Part shown: positions 52,701-62,076 of the stretch, piece by piece
Layout of the letters: each line of letters begins with the position of its first letter
How positions within the stretch are numbered: position 1 is the first letter of the stretch
DNA from: Xestospongia bergquistia
Lineage: Eukaryota > Porifera > Demospongiae > Haplosclerida > Petrosiidae
DNA: 64,000 nt
Assembly: GCA_963965975.1 (NCBI GenBank)
Contig: OZ014413.1
Coordinates: 9,016,101-9,080,100, forward strand
Direction: 5' to 3'
Position numbers and translations under genes: made by a program
Notes under the pieces: model-generated
Databases searched by the model: none
The model's input: only the letters and a program-made list of their open reading frames with translations
What the model was told of the DNA's origin: nothing

Positions 52701-53589
52701 TCTCCTAACAATAGTTGTTGTCCTTATCATCCTCAGTCGTTTTTCCTTGAAGCTTTCCAACAGAATAGCTGATTCCTCAGTTCAAGTACTAGTTACTATT
52801 GTACACCTCTCCTTTTCAAAGTTGCTACTGGCAATTATTGATGTCTTTACATTAACTGTATTGTACACAAAATATGGCAAACATCAGGTCTGGTTCTGGG
52901 ATGGTTCAGTAGACTATTTGTCTAAGGAGCATATAGTATTAATGTCCTTCACTATCTTCATTGTTTTTATCTTTATTGTTCCCTACCTTCTACTGCTAGT
53001 AGTTGGAAGAGTGCTTTTTAAATGTCGCATTGGCAACAAAGTAAGACCTTTCTATGAAGCTATGCATGGCCCTTACAAAGAAAATAAACGATTTTGGTTT
53101 ACTGTACGTTTGTTTGTTCTTATCATTATGTATGCTATATTTGCATCTCTACGCGGCCAAAAAGATTCATTTGTTCTTCTCCTTACAACTCCTATATTGG
53201 TGATTTTTACCATAATACAAGCTTACATCAAGCCATTTAAGAAAAGAATTATCAACATACTTGATGTCATAGTGATGGTTGATTTCACATTGATATACGT
53301 AGTGGGTTGGTATGGTACTGTTGTAGTGAATGAACCTAATACACAGAATGCAATGCTCAGTTTTGCACTTTTTTCAAATGCTTTTCTGTTATTATTGTTT
53401 TTGGTAGTTCTTATTGGCCACATTCTTTGGGTGACTGGAAAGTTACCACTATTGAAACATCTTGTTAGGTTTTATCTGTTAAGAGGTGTAGCGGTATCTA
53501 TTCGTCACAAAAATCAGAGGTTGGTAAATGCTAGTAACTCATATTATGGGTCTTGTTCCCAGTTTCGAGAACCCATTCTTGAATATTAA
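49750..53589 (+). CDS. Large beta-helix / multi-TM surface protein, gene 1 (1279 aa, intronless)
   Basis: It has a signal peptide (MLQSYIFTFLFCYMLSSSEA). An ectodomain of roughly 750 residues is rich in short beta-helix-like repeats with N-N-T-A and G-G-A motifs (HILFSNNTAQELGGAIYAY, VTFNNNTAVLSGNSIF), as in right-handed parallel beta-helix proteins. A Cys-rich stretch near residues 753-885 (CPLGFHNHDGVCVCDP, GILCGQCKNGLSVVFGSRKC) leads into about 8-9 TM helices. These start with WWLLTVILYVVAGPLLIYLL and the signature LRLTLTTGTLNGIIFYAQ, then LLFPLYLLTIVVVLIILSRF, HGPYKENKRFWF and VLIGHILWVTGK. The cytoplasmic end is SYYGSCSQFREPILEY. It is intronless among intron-rich neighbours. The sister gene follows in tandem at 54089. 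Likely a plasma-membrane receptor or adhesion protein; no activity can be assigned. Confidence 0.85.
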   Translation: MLQSYIFTFLFCYMLSSSEAVNPIYVKNGTELIDYLCDQLLPKDAILILNDSVKYVIYQQNRFCHVRAKNSITITSISSNIADIKCKPWNHSYPLPTSGFSFYDVSVNITNVKLSHCGAELITLNNTLLSILNSSQLYYSSHHSATLLFVDCIVAISFAKISTYYGFAVLGINIRGLNVTKTLVSGSINSDIEVPARTNGSVSIGSGMMLHFYDESEAVKFTDSTIKLYIENSHFHKNADYVFYGDCITKIYYKIELNNTVSQPVVNAAGLTLIFNQKKFNIDFVMNGSHISKNGGTLAGGMLIFMLHTINAVIHINNSLFDTNINLSECYGSGLVYYFLLQNSSLPVNSKDLNAGTSLSITNTYVAYDIGLRFNSAGIGKAGTGALSLLVYNEFKKYWVKFHLKNVTFHDNVAEFSGSCLMVSVYGNVFYPIPKVYLILESILAYSNSQAAIQSSASNAGMFSFSRVYRVDINGSSSHPSMFYDNYGSVIEGTDSQLYLNGYVVFARNIGRFGGALSLTNTYLTFLQSSHILFSNNTAQELGGAIYAYRTRNNIIPHCAIGIASNADKLNVTFNNNTAVLSGNSIFAYPLYWCYLNRYQLAKNSDESYRNHFYFVNHGGNPNDLFDISTEPCKINHYKTQPTLASTFYPGETVRLNVTAQDVVGHHTFATISIGIAKKSKKGHKLEASDWQIPFSQYYQIIRESKKNACSTVSLTIQANTEDHCSRNECFAIILFSSIFSGNTFQVPILFKPCPLGFHNHDGVCVCDPVFSSLSANIQCYIDNQTIYTGLRYLSIWVGEYQCNRHEKTLAVTDNCPIGYCGSVGSSNWIQSLPEGKFALKSTNDPTRYKPLCLPYREGILCGQCKNGLSVVFGSRKCMECSSNWWLLTVILYVVAGPLLIYLLYALRLTLTTGTLNGIIFYAQAANCGLFEYINHFESKQYTETRFADVLLSILNLNLGFPLCFYNGMTELWKAGLSLLFPLYLLTIVVVLIILSRFSLKLSNRIADSSVQVLVTIVHLSFSKLLLAIIDVFTLTVLYTKYGKHQVWFWDGSVDYLSKEHIVLMSFTIFIVFIFIVPYLLLLVVGRVLFKCRIGNKVRPFYEAMHGPYKENKRFWFTVRLFVLIIMYAIFASLRGQKDSFVLLLTTPILVIFTIIQAYIKPFKKRIINILDVIVMVDFTLIYVVGWYGTVVVNEPNTQNAMLSFALFSNAFLLLLFLVVLIGHILWVTGKLPLLKHLVRFYLLRGVAVSIRHKNQRLVNASNSYYGSCSQFREPILEY

Positions 53590-54088
53590 GAGCTATTTTT
53601 TGACTTCTGTTTAAGTAATTTTCTTCCTTTTTTGAGTGCAAAAATTAAATAACAATTTTTACTTCCATTGAATTAATTATCAATAGTTTACTTATAGATT
53701 TTATTTAAGTAGTAATATTAGTGTCTGTTTTTATAAATAATATTATTTACCTTTGTTTATAAACACATTGTATATAAAGGATAATGATTAAATATCTCAC
53801 ATGTAACTTTCAGGTGATCATAATATGTTAAGCTGTTATAAACATGAACTTTTTAAATGCATGCATTCACTATTTAGGTACTATGTGACATAATCAACTA
53901 GAAAATGTCACGTCAATTATTTATAATAACACTCAAGTTTGTTTGCCAGTAGTTCTTTTTCTTAAGGTGCTTGTTAACTAATTGAACATTATAACATGTT
54001 TGTACAATCTTATATAAGTGATTCACAGTTCAGTGTGTTCCGACAAAACATATTGTATCATCCACTGTCCTTTTAATTGGATGTATTC
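53590..54088. promoter_or_regulatory. Intergenic region with TATA box before the second surface-protein gene
   Basis: About 500 bp between tandem genes. TATATAAG at 54011-54018 lies 70 bp before the ATG at 54089 and is the likely core promoter. Otherwise AT-rich and featureless. Confidence 0.5.
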
Positions 54089-57000
54089 ATGACTATGAGA
54101 ATTTGGTTTACACTATTAGTGGTCTTTGCTCTACCACAAGTGATAACTGCAACATCTCATCTAAAAAATGAATTGGCAGATGAAGCTCATAATGTGCGTA
54201 AGCATTACAGAGCTGATGATTCATACAGATTGCAACAGCTGATGTGTGGTAATGTTTCTTTAGCCAATGATGCTGTTGTTGAGCTCAATAGCTCAATTGT
54301 TCACCAACTTCATTGGAGTAACTTTTGTATCCTTGAGAATCACTACTCTCTTGTACTAAAAGGAGATAATCCTAATACACAGGCTGTTGTTCAATGTGAG
54401 GCTACAATTGCAGGTAATCGTTGTGGATTTGGATTCTATAATTTGACAAGTCTAACAATTGAGTATGTTTCATTTAAAAATTTTGGTTGCCATTTGAGCA
54501 CTCTTGATCCAAGATTGTTTAAACTTATTAGTAGCAAAAATGGGCCTCAAATTCCTCAGGTCAGTGCTGCTACTATGCTAATTATTCAAAGTGAAGTTGT
54601 CTTTAAATCTTTAAAGATTACTTCATACCAGGGATTTGCTGTAATTGGAGCAAATTTGATTCAGGGGTCAACTTTCACAACTTTGACTGTATCTGACTCG
54701 TTAAGTTCCTTTTATAACGGAAGTGGAATTCTTATTTATTTCTCTGACAATGGAAAAATGGCAGCTGAATTAACCATTTTGAATTCTAAATTTGAAAATA
54801 ATTCAATCACTCCTATTTCATGCAAGCCAAATGACAGAATAGATTTTAATTTTATTCGATTTGCAGCTGGGCTAACAATCATATATGGACAGCAAAACTA
54901 TTCAGCAAATGTGATGATCTCTGAATCTCATTTTACCTTAAATTCTGGTGTGTTTGTTGGTGCTGTTTCCATAATGCATGTCAATTCCCAATTGTCATCT
55001 GCAACTTTTATTACTGGTACCTCATTCCAGGAAAATGCTGCTTGTTGTTGCTGTAATGGGACTGCATTGTCATTGTACTTTTTTCAAAATACACGTAATG
55101 ACAAATCATTCACAACCTCTCCTTTGAATATTATTGACACAAACTTTCAGCGACATAATGGAGACTATCACAATCCTAATAGTACTAGTGGTGTTATTTG
55201 GATAGGAGTGAATAGTAGGAGGTATATGGAAATTGTTTTTACATTTGCTCGTGTTAATTTCACTGAAAATGCCATTTTAAGTACAGGTTCATGTATGAAT
55301 GTTAACTCGCATCAGTTTGAGCACAATGTGAATATTCTTTTAATAGATGTTAAAGCTGAAAGTAACTTTCTTCATCAACAGATCAATACAACTGATGGAC
55401 AAGGCTTTGGTAGTTTGTTTGCTTTCATTGGTATTAAGCATATATTAGTGTCTGGTTCAAAGCAACGAGGTAGCTTGTTCCATAACAATAGTGCTACTGT
55501 CTTAGCAACTACTTCTTCAAGTATCTTTCTTGAAGGGAACATTGTCTTTAGTAATAACAGAGCTACAACTGGTGCTGCTATAAAAATGGAGGGGTTCTCT
55601 TATCTCTACTTGAAAAAATCTTCAAATATATTATTTAGAAACAATTCTGCATATACTTTAGGTGGAGCTATTTACATATATAACGGAATGATGATATCAC
55701 CAATTAAGTGTGTATTTCAAATTCAAGAGAATAGCAGGTATGCGATTAGTGTGACTTTCATGAATAACAATGCAGTCTATGCTGGCAGTTCAATTTTTGC
55801 CTTTCCTATTTATGACTGTTACATGAATAGCAATCATATGTCTAGTAGTAAAGCATCAAATTATTATAAAGAAGTCTTTAAGTTTCATGATAATACAGTT
55901 CTACGGTCACTATCTACTGTGCCAAAAGAACTGACCCTAGAAAGTCAGAATAATATGATCACAACCTATCCAGGTAAGCAATTTTCTGTCTGCATCGCTG
56001 CCAAAGATGCAAATGGCCGCTTTGTTTATTCTGTTATTGGAGTAAGTATTGAATTAAGAGAAGCTCAACAAGGAAATCAAATATTTATTAATAAAGGTAG
56101 TGAACATATATTGAAGGAGTATTCTATGTGTACTCTCATTCATATTACCCTTGGTACTCACAAAAATCTGAATGTTAATGGATCTCTTGTATTTTCAGCT
56201 CCAAATCATGTTCACACTATCTCTTTACAAATTCACCTTCAAAAATGTCTGCTAGGATTTCGACTAAATCAATTTTCAAATATTTGTGAATGTGAACTTG
56301 CTTGGCATCGACTTAGACAGAGTGAAAACATTCAGTGCAATATTTCTGATGGGACCATTAAACAGCTGACACCATATTTTAATGTTTGGGCTGGAACAGT
56401 TCTTCTACCTGATGGAAAAGAAGTGTTTGGTGTATCTAATAACTGTCCTTTTGGACATTGTTTTTATATTCATACTGCGCAATTTTTTATTGCTATAAAC
56501 AGTACAACAATAGGGCTACTTGATAATAATAATATACGTAAACCATCTATTTGTGGTGATCACAGAATCGGAGTTCTGTGTGGTGCGTGTGAAAAAGGCT
56601 ACAGTACTCTTATTTCTGGCAGGAATTGCCAAAAATGCAGCAATGAATGGCTATGGTTGATAATTGTGTATGCAGTAGTTGGTCCACTTCTTATTTACTT
56701 GTTATATGCTCTCAGACTTACATTAACAACTGGTACACTCAATGGAATTATATTCTATGCTCAGGCTGTTGCAAATTTGGGTCCAAATGAATTACTTCAA
56801 TTTAGTTTCAGATTTAGTGGGATCTTAGAAGTGTTGTCTTATATATTGAGAATTTTTGTACAACCATTTCAGTTACAATTACCTCTTCCCATGTGTTTCT
56901 TTAATGGGATGACTGAACTCTGGAGAAGAGGTCTTGTGATAATTTTTCCACTCTATATTCTTACTATAGTTGCTGTCCTCATAATCCTCAGTCGTTTTTC

Positions 57001-57844
57001 GATAAGAGTTTCTAACAGAATAGCTCATTCTTCAGTTCAAGTACTAGTCACTGTTATACACCTATCATTTTCGAGTATTTTAGTGTTGCTTGTAGACACT
57101 TTTACTCCAGGCTATATCCATACAAGTGATTCTGTTATAGTTGTTTGGTATTGGGATGGGAATGTACCATATGGAAGTAGACACCATGTGGTCTTAATGG
57201 TCATCTCTACATTTGTTGGACTATCATTCCTATTGCCATATATCCTTCTACTTCTGTTTTCTAAACCAGTAAGACGGTATAGACGTATTTATATGTATAC
57301 ACAGAACATATTAGACTGTATTCATGCTCCATATAAAGAAAACAAACAATACTGGTTTGTACTTCGTCTCTTCTTTTTCACTGCTTCATACATTGTGTAC
57401 ACATTTGTTCCAAATATTTCAACAAGTATTTGTATTATATGTATTTTTTTAGGACTTGTAACTATTGCACAGGCCTACAATAAGCCATTTAAGAGCAAAT
57501 TTATTGACTGTCTGGATTTGTCAATAATGATCAATTTGTTCGTTCTTGCAAGCACAGCAGCGGTTTGTCTAGTTTTCAGAAAATACAATATTGTTGCTGC
57601 TATCACTGTTTGCTTTATTCTTGTTGTAATGCTGACATTTTTTGCTGTCATTGTAGGCCATGTCCTTTGGGTCACTGGTAAATATAAGACATTTAATAGA
57701 CGATTTCAGCAGCTGCAATCTTGTTTTTCTACTGTTAATCTGTCTTATAATGATCTATTTAGCTCACATCAAGCTCTTGAAAGATACGATGATTCTTTTT
57801 ATGGCTCATGTTCTCAGTTTAGAGAACCACTACTTGACTCTTGA
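54089..57844 (+). CDS. Large beta-helix / multi-TM surface protein, gene 2 (1251 aa, intronless)
   Basis: The first ATG in frame is at 54089 (MTMRIWFTLLVVFALPQVIT, a good signal peptide); the frame is open four codons further up but without ATG. The architecture is the same as gene 1: a beta-helix-like ectodomain (NILFRNNSAYTLGGAIYIYN, NNNAVYAGSSIF), Cys-rich junction (CLLGFRLN, GVLCGACEKGYSTLISGRNC), then multiple TM helices with AVVGPLLIYLLYALRL and TLTTGTLNGIIFYAQ, HAPYKENKQYWF, VIVGHVLWVTGKY, and the shared end DSFYGSCSQFREPLLDS. It has a distinctive CCCC cluster (ENAACCCCNGTAL) in the ectodomain. The TM part is much more similar to gene 1 than the ectodomain is, suggesting a conserved signalling or transport core under divergent ligand-facing sequence. 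Function unknown. Confidence 0.85.
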   Translation: MTMRIWFTLLVVFALPQVITATSHLKNELADEAHNVRKHYRADDSYRLQQLMCGNVSLANDAVVELNSSIVHQLHWSNFCILENHYSLVLKGDNPNTQAVVQCEATIAGNRCGFGFYNLTSLTIEYVSFKNFGCHLSTLDPRLFKLISSKNGPQIPQVSAATMLIIQSEVVFKSLKITSYQGFAVIGANLIQGSTFTTLTVSDSLSSFYNGSGILIYFSDNGKMAAELTILNSKFENNSITPISCKPNDRIDFNFIRFAAGLTIIYGQQNYSANVMISESHFTLNSGVFVGAVSIMHVNSQLSSATFITGTSFQENAACCCCNGTALSLYFFQNTRNDKSFTTSPLNIIDTNFQRHNGDYHNPNSTSGVIWIGVNSRRYMEIVFTFARVNFTENAILSTGSCMNVNSHQFEHNVNILLIDVKAESNFLHQQINTTDGQGFGSLFAFIGIKHILVSGSKQRGSLFHNNSATVLATTSSSIFLEGNIVFSNNRATTGAAIKMEGFSYLYLKKSSNILFRNNSAYTLGGAIYIYNGMMISPIKCVFQIQENSRYAISVTFMNNNAVYAGSSIFAFPIYDCYMNSNHMSSSKASNYYKEVFKFHDNTVLRSLSTVPKELTLESQNNMITTYPGKQFSVCIAAKDANGRFVYSVIGVSIELREAQQGNQIFINKGSEHILKEYSMCTLIHITLGTHKNLNVNGSLVFSAPNHVHTISLQIHLQKCLLGFRLNQFSNICECELAWHRLRQSENIQCNISDGTIKQLTPYFNVWAGTVLLPDGKEVFGVSNNCPFGHCFYIHTAQFFIAINSTTIGLLDNNNIRKPSICGDHRIGVLCGACEKGYSTLISGRNCQKCSNEWLWLIIVYAVVGPLLIYLLYALRLTLTTGTLNGIIFYAQAVANLGPNELLQFSFRFSGILEVLSYILRIFVQPFQLQLPLPMCFFNGMTELWRRGLVIIFPLYILTIVAVLIILSRFSIRVSNRIAHSSVQVLVTVIHLSFSSILVLLVDTFTPGYIHTSDSVIVVWYWDGNVPYGSRHHVVLMVISTFVGLSFLLPYILLLLFSKPVRRYRRIYMYTQNILDCIHAPYKENKQYWFVLRLFFFTASYIVYTFVPNISTSICIICIFLGLVTIAQAYNKPFKSKFIDCLDLSIMINLFVLASTAAVCLVFRKYNIVAAITVCFILVVMLTFFAVIVGHVLWVTGKYKTFNRRFQQLQSCFSTVNLSYNDLFSSHQALERYDDSFYGSCSQFREPLLDS

Positions 57845-58268
57845 GCAAGAAACAAGTTTCAAAAGCACAAACTTAAATATGTGTGTTTTCTGAAAATGAT
57901 CCATATTAGTTAACAATAAGTGTGTTTTTATTAGAGTCTGTCATATTCATATATTTGAATTGACAATTCAATTTATTTTAATTTAAAAAACATTCTATTT
58001 ACATGTCAAAAAAACTTTATGTACATATTTACTAAAAATAGTAACATATGATCATATGTACTACTATGTTGACAGATCCATTGATGAAATCATACTATGA
58101 TATTGGTTAAATCTAGAAACTAAAAAAATAACAATAAACTAACCAATTATTTATACCAACAGGAGGTAGTAGTATTGTAAATACTAATAATAATAAATAC
58201 ATTACTAGCATTTGATTGGTAGATTGCTTCTAACTAGTATTCATCATACACTACTTAATATTTTGCAG
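57845..58268. other. Intergenic / intronic spacer before SHQ1 exon 4
   Basis: AT-rich, no exon seen. It ends with the polypyrimidine-poor acceptor TATTTTGCAG of SHQ1 exon 4. Confidence 0.5.
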
Positions 58269-61200
58269 GAAACATTGTAGTGCATGTCCCCAAGAAGAAG
58301 AAAGGAGAATATTTTACTAATCTTGATATGCTTACAACATTGTTGGCTCAAAGAAAGAAAGTTGATTTGAGAACTGCTGGAAAGAAGCCCATAATTGAAA
58401 TATTGAATAATGGTATGTAAAATTTGTTTGCATTGCATGTGTTGTTTACATGTTTTTTACATGTATTTGTTTACATGGAAGTTTGTTTACATGTTTTTTT
58501 ACATATGTTTTGTTTTCCTGCATTTGTTTCTTTACATGTGCTTGTGTTTATTGTTTACAGAACAAGAAGACAGTCATGAGAATAGCAAGTTAAACAAAAC
58601 AGAAACTGAAAATGTTGAAAATGTTGACTCATTGACTGTTGATAGTGATGACAATAGTGCCTTCACAACAGAAAGCCACAGTTATGATTGGAAGTCTGGT
58701 GAACCATTAACTTGTGATTTCCAAGTAAGTGTATTTTATCATTAGATAGTTCATTAGTGTAATGTTCTTGTTCTGTGATTAAAGGAAACATCAATACATC
58801 AACTGGTAACTGGGTTGTGTAAGTATGGATTTGCTAATCAACACTCTGGTGTTTTTCTCAAACTACAGGTGAATTTTAATACTTAATGAATAGATAGATG
58901 GATGGATGCACAGCTGATGCACAGATGGATGAACATGAGAACAATTAGACCCACAGATAACTGAATAAAACAATAGATATTTGTATCTATTGGCTACTAT
59001 TCTATTTTTAACTTTATTAGGAGGAAATACCAAGTATTGTGGACTGTCCTAATCCTGATCATATGACAAATGAAGAGAGAAGAATAGCACGAATAGCGCA
59101 TGAGCAAGCCAGCTTTGATCCTGATCACTATCTGTAGGACCTTTATTAACATTTAACATATTTACAAATATTTTAATGTAGAGCTGATCTAATGGAGGAC
59201 GATCAAATAAAGGAGATATTGAAGTTCAAACCATCACAAACACAAGAGAGTATGTAATGATATATTATGTCTGTAGATCTTTTGTTAACTTTCATTTGTT
59301 AGATTCACTCTCTGAGCATGAGAAATCTGTTTTAAAAGATCTTCCTAACAAAGAATATATCCTACAAAATAAATCATATACATTGTATTAGTTCTGTGTT
59401 ACAATTTTTCTCTATACATTAACATTGACTTAAGATTCTGTTAACATTATGTTAATATAGAGTATCTCTCCTTAAATAATGTTCACATTTATTAGATTCA
59501 TCTACTAACAAATCACTCTATTTAGGTCTTGTTGACATAATTTTTGCTTATGCTTACAATCATCGTATCACAGAGGGAGAAAGCACAGTAGGAAAATTGA
59601 CGGTTTATGATATATATTGTGATCTCAAATCATTGTAGGTTGAGTCTGCTTGGACTATCTGTAAACTTAGTTCAACTATGTCATGGCTAGAGGTAAATCT
59701 TATTCATAATCATACATAACACTATTTAGAGTATGCCCAATTTAAATGAAGCAATCTGATTAGTCAGATGCATGTAACTATGTGTCTTAGTTACTCACCA
59801 GAGCTTACTTAGTTACTTTCTTCTATGCATTGATATAAATTTCTTTCAATACTCTAAATCGATTAAGGCTAGCATACCGAACAAAGCCCTTGTTCATACA
59901 ATCTGGCTTTACAGTAACAGCTCTTGGGCTTCTAAATGATGCAGTTCCCTTGGTATCAAAGCCAGCATTCAGTATTGTATAATTCATTGTTATCAACATT
60001 CTTATATGACATACCTATAATGCTATTTAGACATATTATATTTCCATAACATACCTACAAATGTTATTCCTATTAGAATAGTTTACAATAAAAAAATACA
60101 CAAACAAAAATTGTGTCTTTCTCTTTTTTAAGGAATTCAAAGATGATCTAAAGGATGTAGTATACACTTGCTTTCGTCGTAGTCTTTGTTATCCATTATA
60201 TCGTCACTGGGAGCTAACTTTACAAGTATTAGAAGATACAAAGACTATTTTAAAACTAGGTAATGCATAGAAAATGTAATGTTTGAGCATATGATCCTAG
60301 CCTGGTGAAGTCACATTATTGACTATATTGCTAAGTAATATTATCTCTTTCTCCATATAATCTGATTTCTGTCTCTTTAGGTAAGCACAAGTTGCTACAG
60401 TGTCTGTTGTCTCTCCGTCAGCTGCTGGCTATCTCTGAACCATATTATATAATGAATAATTTATATGTCACTGACTATTGTGTCTGGAGTCAGTATATAG
60501 AACCTCCTGTTCTCTTGTCACTAATACAAGAATTAGATCAGGTTTGTTATCTTATTAGTCTTGGCTTTAGATACCAACATGCAAAGTGAAAAAGTATGAT
60601 TTTCATATGTATCAAATAATACATTTTACATCACTGTTCAATTTCCATTCATAATTGGAAAGTTTCACTTAAAATTAGTTGCTTTCCAAAATTGGAAGAA
60701 GTTTCATTTTGAAATTTTCTTCTAATTTGAGTAGAAACAAAATCTTAAACAAATCTTGCTGATAACAAATAAATATTGAATAATGTCAATTAGTTTTAAT
60801 ATCAATATTATTATTTGGTCCATTTTGACATTTTTTATGTTGAAATTGTGAATAGTTATGCCAACAAATAGTTTCTTTTAAAATTTGGAAGAACTTGTCA
60901 CAGTGACCATTTTCCTAGTAGAAAACTATTTCTAAGCAAAACTTGCCAATTATGAATAGAAATTTATCGTATAGTACATTGACATTGTTTATGATGAAAT
61001 TGGAATAGTATGGCAAGAAATAAATATAAAATTTGGTCAGACAGAAGCCAAGACCACAACATATCTATAAAATTGTTATGCCAATATTGTATTTATTTAG
61101 TACTTCAAATTATAAAACAGAAAATATAGAGAGGCACCATTTAGTGCTATTGTTATACACAGTATTCTGTGCAACTATGTGCTCACCTCTAATTTACTAT

Positions 61201-61625
61201 ATTCATTTGGTTTATCATAGATTACCATAACCAAATCATCACTGAGATTTGATTTATGTGAGCTGGAAGGAGCAGCCTATTTAGTACTTGCTGAGGAAGA
61301 CAGCAGCAGTGATGAAAGCTGTGAAAAAAACGACTCAGAAATTGAGTCTGAAGCTGATACATGTGACAGTCCTCTTGAGATGGTAATAAATGATAATAGT
61401 CATCCTTCCCTTATGTTGCTTAACAAATCTATGGAGAAACTCACTATTGAACCAAATACGCAATGTGATGCAGACATTGATGGTCAACTATGTCTTGAGT
61501 TGGACAGTAATGAACACAATCAAGAATCTGTGGCTGACAATCCAGAGACTTTCAAACTTATATTTCCATTTGCAAACAAATCTTCAACAGTACCTATTAT
61601 TGAAGAGTTGAATCCATCATCTTAA
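58269..61625 (+). CDS. SHQ1: SHQ1 exons 4-13 (H/ACA RNP assembly chaperone), 3' part
   Basis: Exons 58269-58412, 58561-58724, 58785-58868, 59021-59133, 59182-59249, 59496-59587, 59639-59692, 60133-60259, 60381-60541 and 61221-61625. Phases are consistent, and with the upstream exons 1-3 the protein is 539 aa, near family size. Landmarks of SHQ1: VPKKKKGEYFTNLDMLTTLL, GLCKYGFANQHSGVFLKLQ, RRIARIAHEQASFDPDHYL, GLVDIIFAYAYNHRITEGES, VESAWTICKLSSTMSWLE, RRSLCYPLYRHWELTLQ, LYVTDYCVWSQY, ELEGAAYLVLAEED, then an acidic tail ending PIIEELNPSS. It acts in the nucleus and cytoplasm, holding dyskerin until H/ACA RNP assembly. An extra SHQ1-like exon at 59303-59391 cannot be placed (see findings). Exon 4 enters in phase 1, so this is not a complete gene on its own. 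Confidence 0.9.
59303..59391 (+). other. SHQ1-like exon with in-frame stop (alternative or poison exon)
   Basis: Begins after TTTGTTAG in the same phase as the 59496 exon and reads NSLSEHEKSVLKDLPNKEYI then LQNKSYTLY and TAG. The residues resemble the SHQ1 segment preceding the LVDII helix, yet no donor exits in a usable phase. Inclusion would truncate the protein. Confidence 0.5.
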
Positions 61626-61729
61626 TTATATAAATTATATTCATTGATTGTGAATTGATTTAAGAATGTGGGCGTGGTTCTATTAATTAACATTATTTAT
61701 GAGCCACTCCCTAACTGTTTTCCAAAAAA

Positions 61730-62043
61730 ATGTCAGGAACTCAAGGTCTCACTCGTACCTTCAGAAAAGACTTTGGCTTAAGCCATCACCGTCTAGCTCT
61801 ACCTGAAAATAATCATCGTGCAAACATTTCAAGTCATTTGGTGAGTCAGAAAAATGATAGTGTTACTCACCCTAAAAACAAAAAGAGATCAGGTACGTTT
61901 GAAGTCCAACCTGCAGGAAAAGGTGCACCAGGCTTTAGAGGGAAAGTCAAAAATCTCTTGAAAAAGTCCACACCTAAGAAAAAAATTAGCAACACAAAAC
62001 GTCCAGATCGCCAAGGACCAATCTCAGATGAAAGGGAATCCCC

Positions 62044-62076
<33 letters not shown>

